From positions 1 through 40,668 of the IMG/VR virus record IMGVR_UViG_3300034374_004273: a stretch of DNA of 40,668 nt; one strand, 5' to 3'. Source of the DNA: a virus. The position numbers were made by a program, and so were the translations under genes. Below are positions 6,534-13,736 of the stretch, piece by piece (position 1 is the first letter of the stretch; every line of letters begins with the position of its first letter). Below the pieces are notes generated by a model that ran no database searches, had not been told where the DNA came from, and was given only the letters and a program-made list of their open reading frames with translations.

Positions 6534-6676
6534 TTTCACTTGTAGCTATTCTGCTAGGTCTAGTGCTTTTAGGCTGGTTGGAGGGCTGTGGTGAGCATTA
6601 TGTAGATTCGGATGGGAATGTTCATCCGTATGAGTGTTCATCAATATTTTTCTGGCGAAACAATGGTTTAAGGTAA
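6488..6676 (+). CDS. Small membrane protein
   Basis: 62-aa protein with one hydrophobic segment at about residues 10-30 (DFIIVSLVAILLGLVLLGWL) after a basic start, then a polar tail with cysteines in EGCGEH and YECSS. The topology suggests an inner-membrane anchor with a periplasmic tail. AGGGAGGAG lies at the right distance from the ATG, supporting this start despite overlap with the gene before it. It is the last gene before the second promoter-leader module. The function is unknown. Confidence 0.65.
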   Translation: MARGKWVGVVSDFIIVSLVAILLGLVLLGWLEGCGEHYVDSDGNVHPYECSSIFFWRNNGLR

Positions 6677-6692
6677 TACGTTTTGCTATAAT
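6664..6692 (+). promoter_or_regulatory. Extended -10 promoter before the MoxR gene
   Basis: TGGTTT (6664-6669), 17-base spacer, TGC-TATAAT (6687-6692). It is a near-copy of the promoter at 5544. The spacer carries GGTAATACG at the same offset as the GTATTAC core of the other two. The leader that follows has an imperfect stem GGTGG / CCACC around 6701-6726. Confidence 0.65.
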
Positions 6693-6728
6693 AGTAAGTA
6701 TGGTGGGAGAGCGACGAAATTCCACCTA

Positions 6729-6757
6729 GTTCAACATAAATAATCAACATTATTTCT
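6729..6757 (+). repeat. 29-bp leader element, copy D (diverged)
   Basis: GTTCAACATAAATAATCAAC then ATTATTTCT. It is the least conserved copy, but in the same place as copy C: 37 bases after TATAAT and 21 bases before the ATG at 6779. Confidence 0.6.
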
Positions 6758-6778
6758 AACGAAACACAAGGAGGTTGT

Positions 6779-7915
6779 ATGTCTGATGACAAACACAATA
6801 TAGACGGCTATGTTTCACTCAGCCAAGCCATAGAGTTTATTGCTCATAACCCAGAAGTACGAGTGCATTTAGAGGGTAACCCAGGAATGGGTAAAAGTTC
6901 TGCTACCCCACTAATATCCAAAAGAGCTAGCGAAATACATGATGTGGAGTATGTGGATGCTTATTTTGACGCGGCTACTGCCGATACTGGTGATGTGGTT
7001 TATCCATTAGTAGATAGGGAGAACAAGACATACGAGTGGATTGCCAATAGCCTGTTCAGATTGCGAGAGGGTAAGCGAGTAGTCATAAATATAGACGAGC
7101 TAACTAAGGCTTTCGCTTCTGTGGTGAATGCTGTCCACCCACTACTTGAACAGAACAATCCGAGGTTGGGTATCGAGAAGTTGCCCAAGGGTTCTATTGT
7201 CTTTAGTACCGGTAACCTTACGTCGGATGGGGTTGGGGATAAGATGCAGGGCCATACCAGAAATCGCTTGGTGAAGTTGCGGGTTCGTAACCATACTAAC
7301 GAGGAGTGGCTACATAACTACGCTGTACCTAATGAGTTACACCCAATACTTTGTGCGTGGGTACACCGAAAGCCTGAGTTGTTCGAGATGCACACCCAGT
7401 ATAAGGATTCGGATAGGGCTGAGAATGGTGGTAAGTTACCAAACCCATATATCTTTGACCCCAAGATGCAAGGTGGACAGGGATGCGTTACACCTAGATC
7501 GCTATCCTTTTGTAGCCCGATACTAAAATCTTACGAGCGCAAAGTGATTGATTATCATACTTGTAGGCAAGCACTGGTAGGTACAATTGGTGAGGTGGGT
7601 GGCAGAGACTTGATCTCTTTTGTGGATGCTCACGCTACGTTGCCACACCTAGAGCATATTATCGCCAAACCACTTGAAGCCCCTATGCCTACTGATTTAG
7701 GTGCTATGTGTCTATTGTCTTGGGAGTTGCAAGCCAAGCTCGATAAAGATAATGCGATTAGTTTGATGCAGTATGTGGGGCGTATGACACCAGAGTGGCA
7801 ATCAGTTGTGCGGTTTGCTTTGGTTAAGCATCCTACGAAAATGAACATAGTGACTCGTATCAAAGAGTTTACGCATTGGTTCGCAGAGAATCACGATTTA
7901 GTAGCTAGCGTATAA
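6779..7915 (+). CDS. MoxR-family AAA+ ATPase
   Basis: 378-aa AAA+ ATPase. Walker A GNPGMGKSS is at residues 33-41, Walker B VVINIDEL at 101-108 and a sensor-1 type STGN at 143-146. The short N-terminus before Walker A and the order of motifs fit the MoxR group, whose members act as chaperone-like remodelers, usually together with a VWA-domain partner. That partner is encoded next, after 15 bases with a GGAGG site. AAGGAGG precedes this ATG, and the gene is headed by its own promoter and leader element. The substrate is unknown. In phages such pairs may assemble or remodel metal-containing or membrane complexes; this is inference. Confidence 0.9.
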   Translation: MSDDKHNIDGYVSLSQAIEFIAHNPEVRVHLEGNPGMGKSSATPLISKRASEIHDVEYVDAYFDAATADTGDVVYPLVDRENKTYEWIANSLFRLREGKRVVINIDELTKAFASVVNAVHPLLEQNNPRLGIEKLPKGSIVFSTGNLTSDGVGDKMQGHTRNRLVKLRVRNHTNEEWLHNYAVPNELHPILCAWVHRKPELFEMHTQYKDSDRAENGGKLPNPYIFDPKMQGGQGCVTPRSLSFCSPILKSYERKVIDYHTCRQALVGTIGEVGGRDLISFVDAHATLPHLEHIIAKPLEAPMPTDLGAMCLLSWELQAKLDKDNAISLMQYVGRMTPEWQSVVRFALVKHPTKMNIVTRIKEFTHWFAENHDLVASV

Positions 7916-7930
7916 GGAGGTAACACTAAC

Positions 7931-9127
7931 ATGATTAATATTCATTCGGCTGAACGTAAAGTAGAACGGGCGAAGATATTTCTATCTACACAACCCAAGT
8001 TTGCGTTGTGGTCTGGCGCTCTTTTCGTAGGTAAACACACCATAGTTGATGACCCAGAGATGACCGCCTGTACTAATGGAGTTGATGACAAGTACGGAAG
8101 GCAGTTCATCGAATCTCTTACTGATAAGCAAGTACGGTATGTGGTACTTCATGAAACCATGCACAAGTTGTTCAAACACCTACGAGTGTATAGGAGTTTG
8201 TTTAAGAAGAACGCTGATGTAGCTAATCAAGCCTGTGATTATGTGGGCAATCTGGAGTTGGAGAAGGCTGACCCGAGGAAAGAGTTTATCGAGATGCCTA
8301 CCATTAACGGTATCAAAGTTGGGCTACTGGATTGGCGGTTTGATAATATGAGTTCCGATAAAGTGTTCGACATACTCTACAAGGAGCAAGCACAGAATGA
8401 TGGCGGAGAGAGTGAGGGAACGGGTGGTTTTGATAGCCACGATTGGGAAGGGGCTGGCAATATGTCCGCCGAGGAGTGGGAAAAAGCTGAGAAGGATATT
8501 GAGACCGCAGTGCAACAAGGCAAGCGTAACCACGAGAAGTTACATGGTAAAGGCTCCGCCAAAGGCTCGATGGTACTGAATGAGTTGCTAGACCCTAAGA
8601 TTAATTGGGTAGATGTATTAGCTGAGTTTATATCTACTAACATGAAGGGGCGCGATGCTACCACTTGGGCGCGACCTAACCGCAGATTTGTTGGGGCTGG
8701 TGAGTATATGCCTAGTTCAATATCCCGAACCATGCAATCCGTTGCCTTATGTGGTGATACTTCCGGCTCTATGTATGAGGATATGACTCGCTCGATGTCT
8801 GAGGCGCAAGCAATCATTAGTTTGTGTCAACCCGAGCAAGTGGATGTGCTGTTTTGGGACTCCGCAGTTACAGGCCACGAGGTATATAAATCGCGTGAGG
8901 ATACTGACTTATACACAAAGACAAAACCCACTGGTGGCGGCGGTACTGATCCTAACTGTATACCCGCGTATATGAAAGATAAGCAGATGACCCCCCAATG
9001 TGCAGTAGTAATAACCGATGGCTACTTCGCATCATGGGGCGAGTGGGATGTACCAGTATTGTGGTGTGTGATAGGCAACAAGAAAGCAATAGCACCAGTA
9101 GGACAAACCGTACATATAGATAATTAA
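7931..9127 (+). CDS. VWA-like metallopeptidase-domain protein (MoxR partner)
   Basis: 398-aa protein with two parts. The N-terminal part has HETMH at residues 74-78 within VRYVVLHETMHKLFKHL, followed by ANQACDYVGN, the signature of the putative metallopeptidase domain usually found with this VWA type. The C-terminal part has a MIDAS motif DTSGS at 276-280 and a glycine-rich GGGGTDP near 336, typical of a metal-binding VWA-like fold. A Glu/Gly-rich linker (about 155-200) joins them. The architecture corresponds to the DUF2201-type N-domain plus VWA-like family commonly paired with MoxR ATPases. The role is probably as adaptor or effector of the ATPase. Confidence 0.88.
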   Translation: MINIHSAERKVERAKIFLSTQPKFALWSGALFVGKHTIVDDPEMTACTNGVDDKYGRQFIESLTDKQVRYVVLHETMHKLFKHLRVYRSLFKKNADVANQACDYVGNLELEKADPRKEFIEMPTINGIKVGLLDWRFDNMSSDKVFDILYKEQAQNDGGESEGTGGFDSHDWEGAGNMSAEEWEKAEKDIETAVQQGKRNHEKLHGKGSAKGSMVLNELLDPKINWVDVLAEFISTNMKGRDATTWARPNRRFVGAGEYMPSSISRTMQSVALCGDTSGSMYEDMTRSMSEAQAIISLCQPEQVDVLFWDSAVTGHEVYKSREDTDLYTKTKPTGGGGTDPNCIPAYMKDKQMTPQCAVVITDGYFASWGEWDVPVLWCVIGNKKAIAPVGQTVHIDN

Positions 9128-9155
9128 AAAGGAGGATATATGGTATAACGCTATT

Positions 9156-9356
9156 ATGAAAATAAAGAAACCAATGCCGGACGAAGAATTCCTTATGCCT
9201 ACTGAGTTATTGGAAAAGGTAAGGATGGCGTTCTGGATATTAGAAACTGCGGAAATAATTGATGATGAATCTGAGGAGGAGAGGATTCTCATTAGTGTTG
9301 ACCGTTCAACATATGATCAATATATAGAACCTTTAAGTTTTCTTCATTTACATTAA
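9156..9356 (+). CDS. Small acidic hypothetical protein
   Basis: 66-aa acidic protein (starts MKIKKPMPDEEFLMPTELLE). An excellent AAAAGGAGG site upstream is spaced for an ATG at 9140-9142 that opens a two-codon frame (ATG GTA TAA); this gene starts eight bases after that stop and has no Shine-Dalgarno of its own. Translation may therefore occur by reinitiation. It lies between the VWA gene and the following coiled-coil gene of the same operon. The family is not recognised. Confidence 0.55.
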   Translation: MKIKKPMPDEEFLMPTELLEKVRMAFWILETAEIIDDESEEERILISVDRSTYDQYIEPLSFLHLH

Positions 9357-9374
9357 TCCCAAAGGAGAGCGACA

Positions 9375-10241
9375 ATGGGTATTTCATCTAGTGCGTTGCT
9401 AGTGGACGCTAGCATTTCAGTATGGACAGCAAATAAATTAGACAAAGCAGCGACGTCTAAAGTGCTTATGGATAATAACGTAACCGCAAATAATGGTGCG
9501 CAAGTCCGTAAGAATCTTATGGCGGGTACTAGCTTACTCAAAGACATTTCAGATTTCGCCGCGCAAACTAGGCTATGGCATAACAAACAAACCCTAGCTT
9601 GGATGGATCGTGGTGCAAGGCTTGTGCCTACTAGCTCATTCATAGACTACAAACAGGAGATGAGTAGGCGTGAGGCAAAGTTTTGGGGCATGGTTGATAA
9701 GTTTGTAAACGAGTACCCTAACTTTGTGCAGATATCAAAGAACCACTTAGGTACTTTGGCGAAGGACGAGGACTACCCTACTACTGACGAGATCAGAAAC
9801 AAGTTTGCGTTTAGCATTGTGTTTACTCCCGTTCCTGAGTCTGGTGATTTTAGAGTAGACGTAGCGCAAGAAGATTTGAAAGAACTGAAAGAGCAGTACG
9901 AAAGTAGCTTTGATAATCGTGTTAAAGATGCCATGAAAGAAGCATGGGATAGGTTGCATGATCTTATCAAAGGTATGAGCGACAAATTGCGAGATGAGGA
10001 GAGCGCAGATGGTACGGAAGTTAAGAAGCGTTACCACGGTTCTCTTATCACTAACGCTACTGAGTTATGTGCAATGCTTACCCACTTGAACATAACCAAA
10101 GACCCACAGTTGGAGAGTGCTAGGCAAGACCTCGAGCGTGCCATGTATGGTGTTGACATTGACGATATTAAAGAAAGTGTACACACCCGACGTGATGTCA
10201 AAACTAAACTCGACAACATTCTTAATCAATATAGCTGGTAA
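9375..10241 (+). CDS. Helical protein, DUF3150-like, third member of MoxR-VWA operon
   Basis: 288-aa soluble, mostly helical protein. It has a long charged region (QEDLKELKEQYESSFDNRVKDAMKEAWDRLHDLIKGMSDKLRD, shown here only as a region at about residues 155-200) suitable for coiled coil, and ends in KTKLDNILNQYSW. Size, position behind MoxR/VWA and the C-terminal pattern resemble DUF3150 proteins that accompany phage MoxR genes; I cannot confirm this without a profile search. GGAGAGCGACA precedes the ATG. It is probably a structural or regulatory partner of the ATPase system. Confidence 0.7.
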   Translation: MGISSSALLVDASISVWTANKLDKAATSKVLMDNNVTANNGAQVRKNLMAGTSLLKDISDFAAQTRLWHNKQTLAWMDRGARLVPTSSFIDYKQEMSRREAKFWGMVDKFVNEYPNFVQISKNHLGTLAKDEDYPTTDEIRNKFAFSIVFTPVPESGDFRVDVAQEDLKELKEQYESSFDNRVKDAMKEAWDRLHDLIKGMSDKLRDEESADGTEVKKRYHGSLITNATELCAMLTHLNITKDPQLESARQDLERAMYGVDIDDIKESVHTRRDVKTKLDNILNQYSW

Positions 10242-10260
10242 TTTAGGAGGAGAATAATAA

Positions 10261-11298
10261 ATGTTAGTTCAATCGAACAATCCATGCATGGCTGTAAAAT
10301 GTGCTGATAAAACATACCAATGGTATCATGAAGGTAATAGATATGAGATGGAGCTTAGGCCTGAGTTGATATCTGTAAGCATAAATCCATTCTTGGAAAG
10401 GTGGGTTGATGACTTAAAAGACAAATGTCCGCAGTTTAATTTTGTAGCAGAAGGAATGAATTGGCTGAACAGAGTAACCCCAAAGAACGTGAGTGATTCG
10501 GATCACAAAAGGAAGCCGATTGATTTTGAATTAACCGTTACCACTACTAAAGTTTATGCAGATGGTGAGTTTATCGGCGAGCTTATGGTAGAAAATACTA
10601 AGCCAAATACTTTCGGGCAGGATGACTTAGAGGTATGTACCTACGAGGTAATCTCTAAAGTGATACCCAAACGAGGTTGCAAAACTTCCACTAGAAAATA
10701 TACGAAGGCACTACAAAACGCCAAAAAATATATTCGAGCTACTCCATCAGTCAAACTGATTGTCAAATCTTTTGATGATGTAGATCGTGCTATGTCTAAC
10801 GTGCTTGTTAGCGCTAAGAACAATATCATTGCCCGCAACGAGTCGGTTATCCCTGAGAAAGTAGCAGTAGAACTTATGTTGCGGCTAGTGGATACACAAC
10901 AAGAACTTATTGAAACAGCGTACGCATCGGCAGGGTACATCAATAAACATAAAGAGTTGATGACGGAAGTGGAAAAATATAAGGATACTAAAGACCTTAT
11001 AGATGCTTATAACTCTGGAGACGGTTGGGTTCTTCAGCTAAAACAGAACGGTAAGTATCTTGTGTCTAAGGTAATACTTAAAGGCGATAGAAAAGACGGG
11101 ATTCAAGTTAAGAGTGTTAACTCCCTAGCGGAATTGCCTGAAGATATTAGAGGAGGTGTAGTTATGTTGGACTTACAAGGTAGTAAATCGAATGGGGTAT
11201 ATAACCCCGCAATTATTCCAGCTGTGGGGTTAAAGATAGACGATGGAATTAGCAGGGATATAGTTTCTTACTTTATTAGAGGTAACCAAAATGCCTAA
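10261..11298 (+). CDS. Hypothetical protein following the MoxR-VWA genes
   Basis: 345-aa protein, family not recognised. The N-terminal part (about 1-160) is beta-rich with VYADGEFIGELMVEN; the middle is helical and charged (about 165-245); the C-terminal part has strand patterns (WVLQLKQNGKYLVSKVILKG) that could be a small beta-barrel. TAGGAGGAG lies before the ATG. The 3' end overlaps the RHH gene by 8 bases. Position suggests it belongs to the MoxR-VWA operon. Confidence 0.75.
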   Translation: MLVQSNNPCMAVKCADKTYQWYHEGNRYEMELRPELISVSINPFLERWVDDLKDKCPQFNFVAEGMNWLNRVTPKNVSDSDHKRKPIDFELTVTTTKVYADGEFIGELMVENTKPNTFGQDDLEVCTYEVISKVIPKRGCKTSTRKYTKALQNAKKYIRATPSVKLIVKSFDDVDRAMSNVLVSAKNNIIARNESVIPEKVAVELMLRLVDTQQELIETAYASAGYINKHKELMTEVEKYKDTKDLIDAYNSGDGWVLQLKQNGKYLVSKVILKGDRKDGIQVKSVNSLAELPEDIRGGVVMLDLQGSKSNGVYNPAIIPAVGLKIDDGISRDIVSYFIRGNQNA

Positions 11299-11440
11299 AC
11301 TTAAAAACAGAGAGCCGATGGTCGTCGTGGCTTTAAGAATACCCAAGCATGTGCTAGACCATTATAGACAGCTTGGGAATCCGACTGTGAAAATGCGGGA
11401 AGTTTTATCCAAAGAAGTTGGACAAAGTAAAAAATTGTGA
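11291..11440 (+). CDS. 49-aa ribbon-helix-helix protein, BrnA-like
   Basis: Short gene starting ATG at 11291 (overlapping the previous gene by 8 bases) and ending TGA at 11440. The core VVVALRIPKHVLDHYRQLG followed by MREVL matches the strand-helix-helix layout of RHH DNA-binding proteins, closest in pattern to BrnA-type antitoxins (ALRI..hVLdhyR..G). No BrnT-like toxin gene is next to it. It may be a small repressor. It is truncated relative to typical BrnA, so it could be a minimal variant. Confidence 0.6.
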   Translation: MPKLKNREPMVVVALRIPKHVLDHYRQLGNPTVKMREVLSKEVGQSKKL

Positions 11441-11474
11441 TACTCTAAAAAATCTAGCACAAGGAGAAAGGGAA

Positions 11475-11906
11475 ATGAAATTAGAACTAGATAGCTATGA
11501 ATTCAAATCAGAAGTTTTCCAGCCTTCACTAACCGAGTGGTACGAAGTTGAAATAGTTGCCGTTGAACTGCGAAACTCTAGGGTAAACGAATACGCCCCA
11601 GAAGGAGGAAAGCATATACATATAGTATATGAAATAGTTGATGGCCCCTATACTGGTGAGTTTTTGTATAGCAACATAACCTTACACAACCCAGCTAATC
11701 CAATACATGAAAATAGAGGGAAGCTAAACCTTAGTGCAATCTGTAAGGCTATTGGCATGAAAAAGTTGCCAGACAATACAGATATGTTACTAGATAAAGC
11801 TATCAGTATTAAAGCAAGAAGTATTGGTGCCGTGGTTGATTGGAGGCCCAGCCAGAAGTTTAGCACCAGTGGTTTTGTTAAATCTATTTTTAGTCACAAC
11901 AAATAA
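11475..11906 (+). CDS. DUF669-like phage recombination/replication protein
   Basis: 143-aa protein starting MKLELDSYEFKSE; this start is chosen because AAGGAGAAAGGG precedes it, while an upstream in-frame ATG at 11418 lacks a site. Hallmarks: WYEVEIVAVEL, the long strand HIVYEIVDGPYTGEFLY, and LNLSAICKAIGM. This pattern is typical of DUF669, a family of single-domain phage proteins found in recombination and replication modules and suspected to bind ssDNA. Here it lies upstream of VRR-NUC and polymerase genes, in keeping with that. Confidence 0.75.
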   Translation: MKLELDSYEFKSEVFQPSLTEWYEVEIVAVELRNSRVNEYAPEGGKHIHIVYEIVDGPYTGEFLYSNITLHNPANPIHENRGKLNLSAICKAIGMKKLPDNTDMLLDKAISIKARSIGAVVDWRPSQKFSTSGFVKSIFSHNK

Positions 11907-11917
11907 AAGGAGGTTTT

Positions 11918-12106
11918 ATGGTTAAGAAAATAATAGCTGTTTTATTGATTTCACTACCACTTACCGCTCTTGCTGGTAGGTTGTTGAAGTGCGAAGGGGT
12001 GTCTACTGCGCAGGGTTACAAGTACGTTGGTACATACTGTATGGACTATAACTGTAAATATGTTCAACGGTATGTTTTTTCTAGCTACTGCCCATATAGC
12101 ATCTAA
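11918..12106 (+). CDS. Small exported cysteine-rich protein
   Basis: 62-aa protein with a clear signal peptide (KKIIAVLLISLPLTALAG, cleavage likely after ALA). The ~43-residue mature part is rich in Cys and Tyr (CEG, TYCMDYNCKY, SSYCPY), so about four cysteines could form two disulfides in the periplasm. AAGGAGG precedes the ATG. It overlaps the nuclease gene through TAATG. A periplasmic role such as superinfection blocking is possible but unproven. Confidence 0.65.
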   Translation: MVKKIIAVLLISLPLTALAGRLLKCEGVSTAQGYKYVGTYCMDYNCKYVQRYVFSSYCPYSI

Positions 12107-12399
12107 TGGCTAGTACACCAGAGAAGAAGGTGAAGGAAAAGGTAGTTAAGATACTCAAAGAGTTTGGGGTCTACTACTTTTTCCCAGCTACTTACGGTAT
12201 GGGTAGGAGTGGAGTACCTGATATCGTGTGTTGTTTCAATGGAAACTTTTTTGCTATTGAATGTAAGGCTGGTAACAACAAACCCACAGCTTTACAGGAA
12301 CGAGAGTTGGGTTTGATAAGAGAAGCAAAGGGTACTGCGCTAGTTGTGAATGAGGACAACATAGATCATGTACGTATTTTAATAGAGGAAATGATATAG
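12106..12399 (+). CDS. VRR-NUC domain nuclease
   Basis: 97-aa single-domain nuclease of the PD-(D/E)xK superfamily. GRSGVPDIV (D39), then AIECKAG (E52, K54) and Q64 in TALQERE give the VRR-NUC catalytic layout. Free-standing phage VRR-NUC proteins cleave branched DNA and are thought to act as junction resolvases in replication and recombination. Length is right for the stand-alone form. It is located between DUF669-like and polymerase genes. Confidence 0.9.
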   Translation: MASTPEKKVKEKVVKILKEFGVYYFFPATYGMGRSGVPDIVCCFNGNFFAIECKAGNNKPTALQERELGLIREAKGTALVVNEDNIDHVRILIEEMI

Positions 12400-12407
12400 G
12401 AGTCTGT

Positions 12408-12686
12408 ATGGAAAAGTTTACGTTTGAAAATAAAACAGAAATTGAACTAATGGGTAGGATAATAGATTTGTTAGCAGATTCTAGAGCGCACCATGAGGAT
12501 GCTAAGATAGGCGCTCCAATTTACAGGATAACTTCCGACGAAGCTATTAAAACATTAATGGGAGATATAGTTGTAAATAAATTTTTAGAAGATAGCGATA
12601 AGCAAAAATATATACGGTGGTGTACCGATGCCCTAGAAGTACCAAGTGTAGGCGCATTCATGAATGAGTTTGAAGATTTGAGTTAA
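12408..12686 (+). CDS. Hypothetical protein
   Basis: 92-aa acidic helical protein (starts MEKFTFENKTEIELMGRIID). TAGGAG precedes the ATG. There are no motifs I recognise. It lies within the replication operon, 8 bases after the VRR-NUC gene. Confidence 0.65.
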   Translation: MEKFTFENKTEIELMGRIIDLLADSRAHHEDAKIGAPIYRITSDEAIKTLMGDIVVNKFLEDSDKQKYIRWCTDALEVPSVGAFMNEFEDLS

Positions 12687-12704
12687 ACAAAACAAGGAGG
12701 AGTT

Positions 12705-12896
12705 ATGAGCGATAAAATCTCTGAGCGAGAGTGGCTTTACCATGTGCAGGGTTGGGAGTTGAGACGCAAGACCGCGCTTAATGACCTAATGCTAACCATT
12801 TTGGAATCTAGTCTTGACCCCCAACGCAAACACGCTATGTCTGATCTAGTCGTTGAGTTTGTAAAAGCTAAAGCAGAACAGGGGGCACCCATATGA
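12705..12896 (+). CDS. Small hypothetical protein
   Basis: 63-aa protein (starts MSDKISEREWLYHVQGWELR) with a helical, amphipathic character. AAGGAGGAG before the ATG is a strong ribosome site. It ends with an ATGA overlap with the next gene. The family is unknown. Confidence 0.65.
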   Translation: MSDKISEREWLYHVQGWELRRKTALNDLMLTILESSLDPQRKHAMSDLVVEFVKAKAEQGAPI

Positions 12897-13150
12897 TTTA
12901 TCACCATACAGTAAGAGCGACAATTGAAGTTACTGAAGTATATGAAATAGAAGTTGTTGTTGATTCGGTAGACGTAGACCCATCACAAAGCCAAGTAGAA
13001 AATGCAGTAATGGATGAGTTTAATCGCCTTGTAGATTCTACTTACGACGAGAACCTTGAGAACGCATTAACAGAAAAACAAGTGGATACTACAACCTTTA
13101 TAGCTGGTTTGGAGATTACTGCTACTGACGTATCTGGGGGTGTGGAATGA
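12893..13150 (+). CDS. Small acidic hypothetical protein
   Basis: 85-aa, strongly acidic protein with alternating Val/Glu strands (ATIEVTEVYEIEVVVDSVDVD) followed by a helix. The acidic surface could mimic DNA, a common trait of phage anti-host proteins, but that is speculation. It has ATGA overlaps at both ends. Confidence 0.6.
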   Translation: MIYHHTVRATIEVTEVYEIEVVVDSVDVDPSQSQVENAVMDEFNRLVDSTYDENLENALTEKQVDTTTFIAGLEITATDVSGGVE

Positions 13151-13614
13151 ACTTATTTTTTATAAACCAAGACCCTGTTATGGCGGCTATGGACTTAGCA
13201 GATAAGCACGTAGTCAAAATGCTTTTGGAGTGCTGCCAGATGATGTCAACCGCAGCCCGTAGAAATGGTTACACCTCAGAGCATATATACAAGGACGCCC
13301 ACGTGAAACATCCGATGACAATATGGGTGGGCGATTCACGTAAACATTACGAGTGGTGCTGGGAACACGCGGTTGCTTTGTCTGCTGAATATAAATGTAG
13401 ATACTACAAAGACCATAAGTCTGCATCTCTATTACCCCGACTAGCCTACGCTATGTATAACCACGTACCTGATAACGGTTGGGTTGACCCGCCTTTGTGT
13501 ATGCCTGATGAGTACAAGATCGGTAACTATGTGGATTCATACAGAGAGTACTACCGTAAGGGTAAGGCTCACTTACACCAGTGGACTAATAAGCTGACAC
13601 CAGCTTGGATATAG
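13147..13614 (+). CDS. Conserved phage protein, putative pyrimidine-dimer glycosylase-like
   Basis: 155-aa protein with MNLFFINQDPVMAAMDLADK, DKHVVKMLLECCQMMSTAAR, HPMTIWVGDSRKHYEWCWEH and a C-terminal PAWI. I recognise this as a family widespread in phages and bacteria that is often labelled pyrimidine dimer DNA glycosylase or left as hypothetical. His, Trp and Cys residues are abundant. A DNA-repair role near the polymerase is plausible; the enzymatic label comes from general annotation habit and should be treated as tentative. ATGA overlap upstream. Confidence 0.65.
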   Translation: MNLFFINQDPVMAAMDLADKHVVKMLLECCQMMSTAARRNGYTSEHIYKDAHVKHPMTIWVGDSRKHYEWCWEHAVALSAEYKCRYYKDHKSASLLPRLAYAMYNHVPDNGWVDPPLCMPDEYKIGNYVDSYREYYRKGKAHLHQWTNKLTPAWI

Positions 13615-13616
13615 TG

Positions 13617-13736
13617 ATGATAGTAAAGACGTGGAAGATAAAACGTGTGATTGGTAACTGGATGTATTGGTGGGTTACTCAATCTTTTTATGCAAGATGG
13701 ATTAGCAAATACCGTAGGTGGAAACGTAATAGATGA
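13617..13736 (+). CDS. 39-aa basic, aromatic peptide
   Basis: Fills the gap between two genes: ATG at 13617 two bases after the previous stop, TGA at 13734-13736 overlapping the polymerase start (ATGA). The peptide is Trp/Arg/Lys-rich (about six Trp, eleven Lys/Arg), beginning MIVKTWKIKRVIGNW. It lacks a clear Shine-Dalgarno, so translation would rely on coupling. The perfect fit between neighbours is the main support. It could be a membrane-active or nucleic-acid-binding peptide, or just a coupling device for the polymerase. Confidence 0.5.
   Translation: MIVKTWKIKRVIGNWMYWWVTQSFYARWISKYRRWKRNR

Noticed and set aside
8377-8817. 146-aa minus-strand frame opposite the VWA gene
   Set aside because: Shadow of a gene with clear motifs; composition (Ser/Pro/Cys-rich) is typical of antisense frames.
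11418-11906. Longer 162-aa start for the DUF669-like gene
   Set aside because: The ATG at 11418 lies inside the RHH gene without a Shine-Dalgarno; ATG 11475 has a strong one.
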